Source of the DNA: Palsa-504 sp963769715
GTDB taxonomy: Bacteria; Actinomycetota; Actinomycetes; Streptosporangiales; Streptosporangiaceae
Assembly: GCA_963769715.1 (NCBI GenBank)
Contig: CAVYNE010000032.1
Coordinates: 186,001 to 250,000, forward strand
Reading direction: 5' to 3'
DNA length: 64,000 bases
In this document: positions 1-8,401 of the stretch, in pieces
How the letters are laid out: the number at the start of each line of letters is the position of its first letter
How positions within the stretch are numbered: the stretch's first letter is position 1
The notes under the pieces: generated by a model
The model's database searches: none
Seen by the model: only the letters and a program-made list of their open reading frames with translations
What the model was told of the DNA's origin: nothing
Program-made: the position numbers and the translations under genes

Positions 1-2
1 CG

Positions 3-575
3 GCCATCGCCCGGGACCGGACCGTGCCGAAGGTCTCCACCACCCCGGTGCCTTCCGCCTCGGGCGGCGCCCAAGTCCTCACCACCAGCCCGGCCAACGT
101 CAAGGTGGAGGTCCTGAACGGCTCCGGCGTCACGCACATCGCCACCGAGGCGGCCACCGGGCTGACCAGTCGCGGCTTCGACGTGACCGGCACCGGCGAC
201 GCCCCGACCTTCGCCTACACCAACTCGGTCATCGAGTACTCCTCGACCGCCGACATGGCCGCCGTGAACACCCTCAAGAAGGAACTCACCAACGTCACCT
301 CCCTGCGGGTGGCCAGCCTCACTCCCGGCACCGTGGACCTGATCCTGGGCTCCGACTTCACCGGCCTGGCCTCACAAAGCCCATCCCCGGCCACTAAGGT
401 GACACCGCAGGCGTCCGCCACCCCTGCGGCCCAGCAGGCGTCGGTCGGTGCGAGCCCGTCGGCCTCCGCGTCCTCCTCCGGCGTGTCCAACCTGGCCCAG
501 TCCAACGGCGGCATCACCGCCGCCGCAGCCTGCACCGCCGACAGTTCGGCCTTCGCCGGCCCGCTCAGTCCCTAG
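3..575 (+). CDS. LytR/CpsA/Psr-type protein, C-terminal part (5' truncated by window edge)
   Basis: The reading frame is open from the window edge, so the start lies outside. The visible part carries a LytR_C-type domain (VEVLNGSGV, then a GFDVTGTGDA segment and VIEYSS), the domain that follows the LCP catalytic domain in actinobacterial envelope proteins attaching glycopolymers to peptidoglycan. A low-complexity Ala/Ser/Pro tail of about 70 residues follows and would be extracytoplasmic. The LCP phosphotransferase domain itself is not in view, so the enzymatic role is inferred from family architecture. A stand-alone LytR_C protein is the alternative. The first in-frame GTG is at 24. Confidence 0.7.
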   Translation, partial: AIARDRTVPKVSTTPVPSASGGAQVLTTSPANVKVEVLNGSGVTHIATEAATGLTSRGFDVTGTGDAPTFAYTNSVIEYSSTADMAAVNTLKKELTNVTSLRVASLTPGTVDLILGSDFTGLASQSPSPATKVTPQASATPAAQQASVGASPSASASSSGVSNLAQSNGGITAAAACTADSSAFAGPLSP

Positions 576-606
576 CTCATCGGGCCCTAGCTCAACAGGC
601 CCTAAC

Positions 607-1281
607 TCAACGGGTTGGGATGGCGCTGACGTCGCTGACCGCCTCCGGGAGCCTGCGCATGCTGGTGACCCGCCGGTCCGCGAGCTTGGCCGGATGCCCG
701 GTGAGGTCGCGGTCCACCCACACCGAACGCAGCCCCATCCGGGCCGCGGGCATCATGTCGTGCACCCAGCTGTTGGCCACGTGAATCCAGTTCGCCCTGC
801 TCGCCCCGGTCTTCTCCGCGAACTTCCTGAAGTGCGCGAGGTCCGGCTTGTAGCTGTGTACCTCCTCTGCCGTGACCCATAGGTCAAACGGCGCGGGCAT
901 CCGCGCCCTGGTGGTGGCGAACAGGTCGTCATCGCAGTTCGTCAGGAACGCCAGCCGCCAGCCCGCTTCGGCCAGCGCAGTCAGGGCGGGACCGGCGTCG
1001 TCGAACACCTGCATGTCCGGCCAGGTCCGGACGAACGCGTCCTCGCCGCCGGGCGGCAGCGTGATGTGCTCGCGCCCGGCCGCCTGCGCCAGCCCGGCGG
1101 TGAGCACCTCCCGGTACGGCCGCCAGCCGGGACCCGCCTCGATCTCGAGCTCAGCCTGGTGGTATGCGGTGAACAGTCGCCCGGCGTCGCGTCCCGCGAT
1201 CGCCTCAAGCGCCCCGCACATGCACGTGTTCCAGTCCGCGACCGTCCCGTAGCAATCGAACGTCAGCCACTTGTCCGCCAT
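607..1281 (-). CDS. HAD-superfamily hydrolase, haloacid dehalogenase type II-like
   Basis: This is a protein of about 224 residues with HAD motif I near the N-terminus (TFDCYGTVADW, nucleophile Asp), motif II Thr/Asn in AFLTNCDDD, and a C-terminal motif III/IV region with a Lys in SYKPD and an acidic region around HVANSWVHDMMPA. DxYGT followed by an alpha-helical cap fits the type II haloacid dehalogenase subfamily, although the substrate cannot be read from sequence. I chose the ATG at 1281 because GGAGG lies about six bases upstream. The longer frame, starting at 1305, adds eight residues without a better ribosome site. It is convergent with the LCP gene end and co-oriented with the downstream MarC gene. 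Confidence 0.85.
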   Translation of the reverse strand: MADKWLTFDCYGTVADWNTCMCGALEAIAGRDAGRLFTAYHQAELEIEAGPGWRPYREVLTAGLAQAAGREHITLPPGGEDAFVRTWPDMQVFDDAGPALTALAEAGWRLAFLTNCDDDLFATTRARMPAPFDLWVTAEEVHSYKPDLAHFRKFAEKTGASRANWIHVANSWVHDMMPAARMGLRSVWVDRDLTGHPAKLADRRVTSMRRLPEAVSDVSAIPTR

Positions 1282-1356
1282 CGCTAACCTCCGTGAGCCG
1301 CCCACCCCAGCATCCCACCTTCAGGTGCGGGCGGGGCCTTTGGTCACACCTTGCGA

Positions 1357-2004
1357 TCAGTGGCCGGTCAGGTGGATCACTCCGACGTCGGACAATCCGT
1401 TGAGCACTAGCTGCACGGCGAGCGCGGCGAGCAGGAACCCGAATATCTTCTCGGTCACCAGCATCCGGCTGGGGTCTAGGTGGTTGCTGACCTGAACGGC
1501 CCAGCGGAACACGACGACGTCGAGCGCGAGGATCACGATGAGGATGCCGACGACGACGGCGACCACCGAGACCGTGGCGGCTTCTGCCGAGGCGGTGACC
1601 AGGACGACGATCCCAGCCGGGTTGAGCAGGTAGGGCACGGCCAGCGGGAAGACGGCGACCTGCATCGGGTCCTTGTCTTCGGCCGGGTCGCTGCCGCTGC
1701 TCTCTTCGTGTGACCCGAGGACCATGGTGACCGCGATGATGAGCAGGATGATCCCGCTGGCCACGCCGAGGGCGCCGGGGGAGAAGTGCAGCAGCCTGGT
1801 CAGCAGGCCGCCGAGGACCAGCAGGAGGACGGCGACCGTGGCGGCGGTGGTCAGCATCTTGCGCAGGACGCGGCGTTTGGTGGCCTCCGGCATCTGCTTG
1901 GTCGTCTCCAGGAACGGCACCAGCGCGATTTTGGGTCCGATTCCGATCAGGAGCAGCAGGAAGGTGTCGATGACGAAGGCGGCGTCCAGCGATTCGAGTT
2001 CCAT
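1357..2004 (-). CDS. MarC family integral membrane protein
   Basis: A 215-residue, strongly hydrophobic protein with about six membrane segments: a first helix with the GIGPKIALVPF motif, helices around residues 52-75 and 80-98, and three further helices after a charged central loop (HEESSGSDPAEDKD). The N-terminal GxGP motif, the second PYLLNPAG motif and the length match the MarC/UPF0056 family. MarC proteins are inner-membrane proteins of unclear transport function; the old link to multiple antibiotic resistance is not supported experimentally. The ATG start follows an A/T-richer leader. The divergent neighbour is homogentisate dioxygenase. Confidence 0.85.
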   Translation of the reverse strand: MELESLDAAFVIDTFLLLLIGIGPKIALVPFLETTKQMPEATKRRVLRKMLTTAATVAVLLLVLGGLLTRLLHFSPGALGVASGIILLIIAVTMVLGSHEESSGSDPAEDKDPMQVAVFPLAVPYLLNPAGIVVLVTASAEAATVSVVAVVVGILIVILALDVVVFRWAVQVSNHLDPSRMLVTEKIFGFLLAALAVQLVLNGLSDVGVIHLTGH

Positions 2005-2195
2005 TTCTGTTGTGATCCTTTACGCCACGCGGAAGATGAGGATCACCCCCGAGGGATGACCTTCTCCTGGTGATACTGAGGCACGTCGTCGTGCCTGGCA
2101 GCGGCCACGCCGTGCACCAGCACAGTCCCGCCTTGGTCGCCGACGCGATCCTTGACCTGGTTTCATGGGGGGTGAGCAGGCTAGAGGAGGCAGTC

Positions 2196-3551
2196 ATGGC
2201 CGACATCGCCGGCCGCCCGCACGAGACCAGCCCGACCAGCGCGGGCCAGGTCAGGGCAGGGGAGTACACGTACCAGCCGGGCTTCGGGAACGAGTTCGCC
2301 AGCGAGGCGGTCCCCGGGGCGCTGCCCGCGGGCCGCAACTCACCGCAGCGGGCGCCGCTCGGCCTGTTCGCCGAGCAGCTCAGCGGGACCGCGTTCACCC
2401 AGCCGCGCGTGGTCAACCGGCGGACCTGGGTCTACCGGATCATGCCGTCGGCGGCGCACCCGAAGTTCTCTCGCATCGGCCACGGGACCCTGCGGAGCAC
2501 CCCGTTCGACGAAATCGAGCCCGACCCGAACCGGCTGCGCTGGGACGCCCTGCCGATGCCGGCCGCGGACACCGATTTCATCGATGGTCTGTTCACGATG
2601 GGCGGCAACGGCGACCTCAGGACGCGCAACGGGATGGCCGCGCACCTGTACGCCGCGAACCGGTCCATGACCGACAGGTACTTCACCGACGCCGACGGCG
2701 AGCTGCTGTTCGTGCCGGAGCACGGCCCGGTCCTGCTGCGCACCGAGCTCGGGCCGCTCGCGGTGGCGCCCGGCGAGATCGCGGTGGTGCCGCGCGGCAT
2801 CAGGTTCCGGGTGGAATTGCCGGACGGGCCCGCCCGCGGCTACCTGTGCGAGAACTTCGGCGCCGCGTTCACGCTGCCCGAACGCGGTCTGATCGGGGCG
2901 AACGGGCTGGCCAACGAGCGCGACTTCCTGGCCCCGGTGGCGGCGTATGAGGACCGGGCGGGGAGCGTGCAGGTCGTGCAGAAGTTCGGCGGGAACCTGT
3001 GGGCCGCCGACTACGACCACTCGCCGCTGGACGTGGTCGGCTGGCACGGGAACTACACACCGTACAAGTACGACACCGCGAACTTCATGGTGATCGGCAC
3101 GATCAGCTTCGACCACCCGGACCCATCGATCTTCACCGTGCTCACCTCGCCGAGCGAGCTACCCGGCCTGGCCAACGTGGACTTCGTGATCTTCCCGCCG
3201 CGCTGGCTGGTCGGCGAGGACACGTTCCGCCCGCCCTGGTACCACCGCAACATCATGTCCGAGTTCATGGGCCTGGTGCGCGGCGTCTACGACGCCAAGG
3301 CCGAGGGGTTCTCAGCCGGCGGGGCCAGCCTGCACAACACCTTCGCCTCGCACGGCCCGGACGCGGAGACGTATCAGCGGGCCAGCACCGCCGAGCTGCG
3401 GCCGCAGAAGATTGACGGCACGCTGGCGTTCATGTTCGAGAGCCGCTGGATGATCATCCCGACCCGGCAGGCCATGGCGGCGGCGCACCGCCAGGACGAC
3501 TACAACGCCGTCTGGGGCAGCCTGACGCGTTCCTTCCGCGGGTTAGCCTGA
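2196..3551 (+). CDS. hmgA: homogentisate 1,2-dioxygenase
   Basis: Catalyses ring opening of homogentisate to maleylacetoacetate in tyrosine and phenylalanine catabolism, using Fe(II) and O2. The 451-residue length is normal for the family. Visible family signatures are YQPGFGNEF and RNSPQ at the N-terminus and, in the C-terminal cupin, WYHRNIMSEFMG (metal-binding His and Glu) and SLHNTFASHGPD (third His ligand). The start at 2196 is preceded by GAGGAGG at 2184-2190; the frame extends further upstream but without family similarity. Fumarylacetoacetase and maleylacetoacetate isomerase are not adjacent. The next gene starts five bases downstream and may be cotranscribed. Confidence 0.95.
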   Translation: MADIAGRPHETSPTSAGQVRAGEYTYQPGFGNEFASEAVPGALPAGRNSPQRAPLGLFAEQLSGTAFTQPRVVNRRTWVYRIMPSAAHPKFSRIGHGTLRSTPFDEIEPDPNRLRWDALPMPAADTDFIDGLFTMGGNGDLRTRNGMAAHLYAANRSMTDRYFTDADGELLFVPEHGPVLLRTELGPLAVAPGEIAVVPRGIRFRVELPDGPARGYLCENFGAAFTLPERGLIGANGLANERDFLAPVAAYEDRAGSVQVVQKFGGNLWAADYDHSPLDVVGWHGNYTPYKYDTANFMVIGTISFDHPDPSIFTVLTSPSELPGLANVDFVIFPPRWLVGEDTFRPPWYHRNIMSEFMGLVRGVYDAKAEGFSAGGASLHNTFASHGPDAETYQRASTAELRPQKIDGTLAFMFESRWMIIPTRQAMAAAHRQDDYNAVWGSLTRSFRGLA

Positions 3552-3555
3552 AGTT

Positions 3556-4236
3556 ATGTACATTCCCGCCCATTTCGCTGCCGACGACGCCACCGTGCGC
3601 GAGCTGCTGACCAGGCACGGCGCGGCCGACCTAGTCACGCTCACGGCGGACGGCTTGGCGGCCACGATGCTGCCGTTCGCGTACGAGCCAGCTGTGGGGG
3701 AGCAGGGCACGCTATACGGTCATGTCGCCCGCACCAACGACCAGTGGCGCAAGCCGGCCCTGGGCGAATCGCTGGCCATCGTGCGCGGCCCGGACGCCTA
3801 CGTGTCCCCGTCCTGGTACGCCGCCAAGGCGGAGCACGGCCGGGTCGTCCCGACCTGGAACTACGTCACGGCGCACGTCTACGGCCGGCTCGTGGTGCAC
3901 GACGACCCGGCCTGGGTCGAGGACGTCGTCCGGCGCCTGACGGCCAAGCACGAAGCGGCCCGGCTGACCTCACCGGGCCAGCCGCCGGCCTGGTCGGTGG
4001 ATGACGCGCCGCGCGCGTTCATCGAGGGGCAGTTGCGCGCCATCGTCGGCCTGGAGCTGCAGATCACCCGGATCGAGGCCAAGGCCAAGCTCAGCCAGAA
4101 CCGTCCGGTGGCCGACGTCGCCGGCGTCGTGGCGGGCCTGTCCGCGCGGGGCGATGACCGCAGTGCGGCGGCCGTCGAGCACGCTAACGAAAAGCGTGTC
4201 AGCAACCACCAGGCCAGCCAGAGCGCCAAGGCCTAG
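3556..4236 (+). CDS. PaiB-like FMN-binding negative transcriptional regulator
   Basis: A 226-residue protein starting MYIPAHF, the typical N-terminus of the PaiB family, followed by a split-barrel flavin-binding fold with the family blocks HVARTNDQW, VRGPDAYVSPSWY and VPTWNYVTAHVYG. The C-terminal half has the LEGQL-like segment FIEGQLRAIVGLELQITRIEAKAKLSQNR, shown here only as a landmark between residues 150 and 182, and the conserved KLSQNR motif. In Bacillus, PaiB is associated with repression of sporulation and protease genes; its role in actinobacteria is not established. It starts five bases after hmgA, suggesting cotranscription. Confidence 0.88.
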   Translation: MYIPAHFAADDATVRELLTRHGAADLVTLTADGLAATMLPFAYEPAVGEQGTLYGHVARTNDQWRKPALGESLAIVRGPDAYVSPSWYAAKAEHGRVVPTWNYVTAHVYGRLVVHDDPAWVEDVVRRLTAKHEAARLTSPGQPPAWSVDDAPRAFIEGQLRAIVGLELQITRIEAKAKLSQNRPVADVAGVVAGLSARGDDRSAAAVEHANEKRVSNHQASQSAKA

Positions 4237-4288
4237 CGGCGCTAGCTGGCCGCGGGGCACGCACCACGCCCGTTCGGACCCAAAAGGC

Positions 4289-5161
4289 CTAAAGACTGGC
4301 TACGGCCGGGATGACGTCGGCGGCGATCACCTCGAGCGGGGTGACCTGCCAGACGTTGGCCACCGCGCCGATCGCGGTGCTGAAGCCCATCTCGGCGAGG
4401 TGGCCGAGTTGGTCGATGACCGCGGCGGTCTTCTCGCCCTTCTCGCCCACGTCGAAGATGAAGTAGCAGGTCTTGGTGATCTCGTCGTAGTCACGTCCCT
4501 CGGCGTCGCAGTGGGCGCGCAGCACGTCCAGCTTGCGGGCCAGGTCCGGGCCGGGGAACAAGTTGCAGGCGTCGGCGTACTTGGCCACGAAGCGCAGCGT
4601 CTTCTTCTCCCCGCTGCCGCCGATCATGATCGGGGGATGCGGCCTGGTCAGCGCCTGCGGTGAGTTCAGCGGCCGCTCGAGTGAGTAGTACTTGCCCCGG
4701 TACGGGCTCTGGTCGCCGCGCCACATCTGCAGGCAGATCTGCAGGGTTTCCTCCAGCCGCTCGAAGCGTTCGGCGACGGGCGGGAATCCGATGCCGAGCC
4801 CGCGCGACTCCTCCTCGTTCCACGCGGCGCCGATGCCGAGCCAGGCCCGGCCGCCGGACAGCACGTCCAGCGTGGTGACGATCTTGGCCAGAACGCCCGG
4901 GTACCGGTACACCGCGCCGGTCACCAGGGTGAGCAGCTTGGCCCGCGACGTGCAGGCCGCGAGGTAGCCCAGCGTGGTGTAGGCCTCCAGCATCTCGCGC
5001 TCGGGCGGGCCGAGCATCTGGATCTGGAAGAAGTGGTCCATGACCGCGATGAACTCAAAGCCGCCCTCGTCGGCGGTGCGGGCCACGGTGGCCAGGTCCG
5101 CGCCGAGCCGCGGCGGGCCGTCCGGCGTGGTGAAGTCAGGGATCTGCAGGCCAATTTTCAC
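4289..5161 (-). CDS. LLM class F420-dependent oxidoreductase
   Basis: A 290-residue protein with the bacterial luciferase-like TIM-barrel pattern: MKIGLQIPDF at the N-terminus, AVMDHFF (strand 2 His), LGYLAACTSRAKLLTLVTG, the GGRAWLGIGAAWNEEE cofactor-pocket motif and HPPIMIGGSG near residue 175. These are typical of coenzyme F420-dependent members in actinobacteria. The substrate cannot be inferred. The ATG is preceded on the minus strand by GGGAGGTAGCACC, a good ribosome site. It is convergent with the PaiB-like gene and lies just downstream of a MarR gene on the same strand, 25 bases away, so both may form an operon. Confidence 0.88.
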   Translation of the reverse strand: MKIGLQIPDFTTPDGPPRLGADLATVARTADEGGFEFIAVMDHFFQIQMLGPPEREMLEAYTTLGYLAACTSRAKLLTLVTGAVYRYPGVLAKIVTTLDVLSGGRAWLGIGAAWNEEESRGLGIGFPPVAERFERLEETLQICLQMWRGDQSPYRGKYYSLERPLNSPQALTRPHPPIMIGGSGEKKTLRFVAKYADACNLFPGPDLARKLDVLRAHCDAEGRDYDEITKTCYFIFDVGEKGEKTAAVIDQLGHLAEMGFSTAIGAVANVWQVTPLEVIAADVIPAVASL

Positions 5162-5186
5162 GGTGCTACCTCCCGTCTCTACCCTC

Positions 5187-5624
5187 TCATGGCGCGCGGT
5201 AGCGCTCGTACAGGGCCTTCAGTGACCGCAGGAACGCCTCGCGGTCGGCGGTCGGCAGGGTCGCGAGGACGTCCTGCTCGCTGTCGCGGATCGCGGCCTC
5301 CACGGATCGCCGCAGCCGGTCGCCGGTCGGGGTCAGCGAGAGCAGGTGCACGCGCCGGTCGGCGCTGTCCGGCTGGCGCTGGATCAGCCCGCGCTCCTGC
5401 AGGTCGTCCAGGACGCCGATGATGCGGCTCTTGTCCGCGTTGATGGCCTGCGCGAGCGCGGCCTGGGTCCGCACCGGCTGCTCGGCCAGCGCGGTCAGCA
5501 CGATGTAACCCCACATCGAGATGTCGTGCGCCTCCAGGGCCGGCTCCTCGCGTGCGATCAGCGCCCTGGCCAGGGGCACGAACATCGCGGCCAGGTCACG
5601 TCGGCCGTCCGGGAACGCGCTCAT
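5187..5624 (-). CDS. MarR family transcriptional regulator
   Basis: A 145-residue winged-helix protein from the ATG at 5624 (MSAFPDGRR). The open frame runs further upstream, but that part lies over the divergent promoter and gene. The recognition region has TQAALAQAINADKSRIIGVLDDLQERGLIQRQ followed by the wing RRVHLLSLT, the usual MarR pattern (positions about 50-100). Together with the F420-type oxidoreductase just downstream and the divergent TIGR03086 gene, it probably controls this locus through the short A/T-rich intergenic region. The ligand is unknown. Confidence 0.85.
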   Translation of the reverse strand: MSAFPDGRRDLAAMFVPLARALIAREEPALEAHDISMWGYIVLTALAEQPVRTQAALAQAINADKSRIIGVLDDLQERGLIQRQPDSADRRVHLLSLTPTGDRLRRSVEAAIRDSEQDVLATLPTADREAFLRSLKALYERYRAP

Positions 5625-5709
5625 CGTGGCGAATAATAACAGTCCACCGATTATAAGCATGTGAATATCGTAAGCGATTACATATGATAGGCGGCGGAGG
5701 TGCATTCTG
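5625..5709. promoter_or_regulatory. divergent promoter/operator region between MarR and TIGR03086 genes
   Basis: This 85-bp spacer is much richer in A/T than its surroundings. TATAAT reads on the minus strand at 5650-5655 as a -10 for the MarR gene; TATGAT at 5683-5688 is a candidate -10 for the plus-strand gene. Between them GTAA-GCGA-TTAC (5671-5682) forms a short inverted repeat that could be a MarR-type operator. GGAGG at 5696-5700 is the plus-strand ribosome site. Assignments are by eye. Confidence 0.45.
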
Positions 5710-6324
5710 ATGACTACCGAGAACATGGTCGGCCACGACATCGTGGCCCTGGACACCCGGGTCGTCCGGGTCACCGTCAGCGTGGTGTCCCAGGTTGGCC
5801 TGGCGGACCTGGCCCGCCCGACGCCCTGCGCTGACTGGACCCTTTCCGAGCTGATCGGGCACATGACGTCGCAGCATGACGGCTGGGTCGCGGCGGTGGC
5901 CGGGGAGGGCGGGGACTTGTCCCGCTGGCAGCCCGGGCCGCCCGCCGCCGATCCGGTGCAGGAGTATGCCGCGGCCGCCGGGCGGGTACTGGCCGCGTTC
6001 GGTGCCGACGGCGTGCTCGACCGGGAGTTCGTGCTGGCGGAGCTCAGCCCGGTACTGCGGTTCCCGGCGGCTCAGGCGATCAGCTTCCACTTCATCGACT
6101 ACCTGGTGCACGGGTGGGACGTCGCGCGCTCGCTCGGCGTCGACTACGAGCTCGAGCCCGAACTGCTCGCTGCCGCGCTCCCGGTCGCCCAGGCCGTGCC
6201 CGACGGCGGGCTGCGCCAGGCGGGGGTGGTGCCGTTCGCGCCCGGGATCCCGGTGACGGGGAATCTGACCGTCATGGACCAGATCGTCGCGATGCTCGGC
6301 CGGAGTCCTTCCTGGCCCCTGTGA
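5710..6324 (+). CDS. TIGR03086-type metal-binding protein (maleylpyruvate isomerase N-terminal fold)
   Basis: A 204-residue protein with the DinB/MDMPI four-helix pattern: an N-terminal helix, CADWTLSELIGHMTSQHDGW (positions 39-58; His in GHM) and HFIDYLVHGWDVARSLG (positions 126-142), whose histidines would complete the metal site. This matches actinobacterial TIGR03086 proteins. Some relatives are mycothiol-dependent enzymes, so a thiol-transferase-like role is possible, but no reaction can be assigned. GGAGG lies ten bases before the ATG. It is divergent from the MarR gene, which probably regulates it. Confidence 0.8.
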   Translation: MTTENMVGHDIVALDTRVVRVTVSVVSQVGLADLARPTPCADWTLSELIGHMTSQHDGWVAAVAGEGGDLSRWQPGPPAADPVQEYAAAAGRVLAAFGADGVLDREFVLAELSPVLRFPAAQAISFHFIDYLVHGWDVARSLGVDYELEPELLAAALPVAQAVPDGGLRQAGVVPFAPGIPVTGNLTVMDQIVAMLGRSPSWPL

Positions 6325-6345
6325 CCGCTCAGGTTACCGTAGCCC

Positions 6346-7450
6346 ATGGGCACCGAGCGGGCGGACGCGGTCATCGTCGGCGCCGGGCTGGCCGGGTCGG
6401 CCGCGGCCCGGGCCCTGGCCAGCCGGGGGCGTTCGGTGGTGCTGCTCGAGGCGTTCCAGCCCGGGCACCGGCACGGCAGCTCGCACGGCAGCGCCCGGAT
6501 CTTCCGGCGGGCCTACCCGGACCCGCTCTACGTGCGGCTGACCGGGCAGGCCCAGGTGCTGTGGCGGCAGCTCGCCGACGAGGCGGGCGAAGAACTGGTA
6601 ACCACCACCGGTGCGCTCGACTACGGCCCGGCCCTGCCTGGGAGGATGTACCAGATCCTGGCCGGGTTCGGGGTGCCCGCGCAGCTGATGAAGGCCGAGG
6701 CGGCCGCCGTGCGCTGGCCCGGCATTTCGTTCGGCCCCGACCCCGTCTCTGTATCACCGCGATGGCGGGGTGATCGACCCGGAGCGCGCGATGGCGGCGA
6801 TGCGCAGCATCGCCGTGGCCCGCGGTGCGCAGATCTGCTACGGCTCGCCGGTCCTGCGCGTCGAGGCTGACGACGCAGGCGCGACGGTGCACACGGCGGA
6901 CCGGTCGTGGCGCGCGCCGGCGGTGATCGTGGCCGCGGGGGCGTGGCTGGAACCGCTGCTCGCCAGGCAGGTACCGCTGCCGCCGCTGGCCGTGACCCAG
7001 GTGCAGGCCTTCCACTTCGCGCCGCGGGCCCCGGGGCCGTGGCCGGTGTTCATGTACCACGAAGAGGTCGTCCTGTACGGGCTGCCGGCCGGGCGGGACG
7101 GCGAAGTGCCCGGCGCGGTCAAGATCGGCGAGCACGGTCGCGGCACGCTCACCACCGGCGACGGCCGGGACGGGATCGTCAGCCCAGCGGCCAGGGACCG
7201 GGTCCGCGCGTTCGTCCGCCAGCAGATCGGCGGCCTGGACCCGGCGCCGGTGGGCGAGGTGACCTGCCTGTACACCTCGACGGCCAGCGAGGACTTCATC
7301 CTGGATCGCTACGGGCCGTTCGTGGTCTGCTCGCCCTGCTCAGGCCACGGCGCCAAGTTCGCGCCGCTCGTCGGCGAGATCGCCGCCGACCTAGCCTGCG
7401 GCGATGCCTCGCCCGACCCTCGCTTCACCCTCGCGGCCCACTGCTCCTAG
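6346..7450 (+). pseudogene. frameshifted FAD-dependent amine oxidase (sarcosine oxidase / N-methyltryptophan oxidase family)
   Basis: Two overlapping frames together encode one protein of about 367 residues. The first (from ATG 6346) has the dinucleotide-binding motif VIVGAGLAGSAAARALASRG and the HGSSHGSARIFR segment; the second resumes at about 6750 with LYHRDGGVIDPERA and continues to VVCSPCSGHGAKFAPLVGEIAADL, the family C-terminus with the flavin-linkage Cys region. The switch is +1 and falls in the C-rich stretch around 6737-6750; removing one C there restores a continuous GPDPSLYHRDGG reading. It is either a recent inactivating mutation or a sequencing error. TACCGT at 6335-6340 suggests a leaderless start. 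If functional, it would oxidise a secondary amine with release of H2O2. Confidence 0.8.
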
Positions 7451-7612
7451 CGCCGGCCCACGCCGACGAGCCCCCAGAACTGCTGCGGTGATACTGGCCC
7501 GCATTCCGCCGGACCATCGGAGCTGACCAGCGCTCCGGCCGAGATGTATCAACGGCGGGGGTTCCGCCTCTGCTCTTTTAGGCAGCAGGATGCCACGCTG
7601 GCTGGAGTCCTC

Positions 7613-8401
7613 ATGAAATCCTTTCGCCGGGCCAGGAAGTACCTTCCGGGTATCGCACCCGGCGGGCCCTCGGCCTGCTCTGGCCGACGGTGGCTGCGGT
7701 CGCTCGCCGGACCGTGCCTGACCGTCGTCCTGGTGGGCTGGCCCGCGGCGCTGGCGGGCGGCAGCGTGGCGGCAGCGCCCGCGGACGGACCAGGCGTGGT
7801 GCTGACCGTCGTGCAGCGGCCGCAGGCCCTGGTGATAAACCCCGGACCGCCCACCGGTCTGACCGCGACCGCGGGCAACGCCCAGGTGGCCCTGTCGTGG
7901 ACCGCACCCGCGCCGGGCGGCTCACAGCCGGTCAGATACGACGTCTACGAGGGCACCAGCCCGGGCTTCTCGCCGGGCTCCCCGATCGGCAGCACTACCG
8001 GCACGAGCGGCACGGTGACCGGCCTGGCCAACGGCACCACCTATTACTTCGTCGTGATCGCAGTGGACGCCAACGGCAAGATGAGCGCCGCTTCCGGCGA
8101 GGCGGCCGCCGAGCTGACCGAGAAGGCCATCCTGACCTCGAAGGTGGTTCCGAAGCCAGTCATCGTCTCGCTGGCCGCCGTAGCCATCGGAGCCATCGCC
8201 GGTGCCTTGACTCTGGCCATGTGGCGGCTGTGCAAGCGGCCGCGGAGGTCGCATCCGCCGGCGGAGGTGCGGGCCGTGCCTGACCCGGGTCGGCCAGGCC
8301 GGGCGAGCATCCACGAGATCGGCACGGGGGAGACGTACACGGTCCGCCTCGAACCCCTCCCGGCAGCCATCGTCACGACGATCGAGGAGATCCAGCTTTG
8401 A
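7613..8401 (+). CDS. secreted/membrane-anchored fibronectin type III domain protein
   Basis: A 262-residue protein from the ATG at 7613 (MKSFRRARKY; GGAG six bases upstream). A basic N-terminus and hydrophobic stretch (about residues 30-55) act as signal peptide or anchor. One FN3 domain follows at about residues 77-165 (PPTGLTATAGNAQVALSWTAP, then YDVYEGTSPG and NGTTYYFVVIAVD). A second membrane segment at about 178-202 is followed by a basic cytoplasmic tail ending in a Glu/Thr-rich piece. The topology is extracellular FN3 with a cytoplasmic tail of about 60 residues. Its stop overlaps the TTG start of the next gene, so the two are probably translationally coupled. Function unknown. Confidence 0.7.
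   Translation: MKSFRRARKYLPGIAPGGPSACSGRRWLRSLAGPCLTVVLVGWPAALAGGSVAAAPADGPGVVLTVVQRPQALVINPGPPTGLTATAGNAQVALSWTAPAPGGSQPVRYDVYEGTSPGFSPGSPIGSTTGTSGTVTGLANGTTYYFVVIAVDANGKMSAASGEAAAELTEKAILTSKVVPKPVIVSLAAVAIGAIAGALTLAMWRLCKRPRRSHPPAEVRAVPDPGRPGRASIHEIGTGETYTVRLEPLPAAIVTTIEEIQL

Noticed and set aside
1205..2416. 403-residue minus-strand ORF spanning MarC and hmgA starts
   Set aside because: It is a shadow frame of MarC and the HAD gene; its proline/arginine-rich translation has no family similarity.
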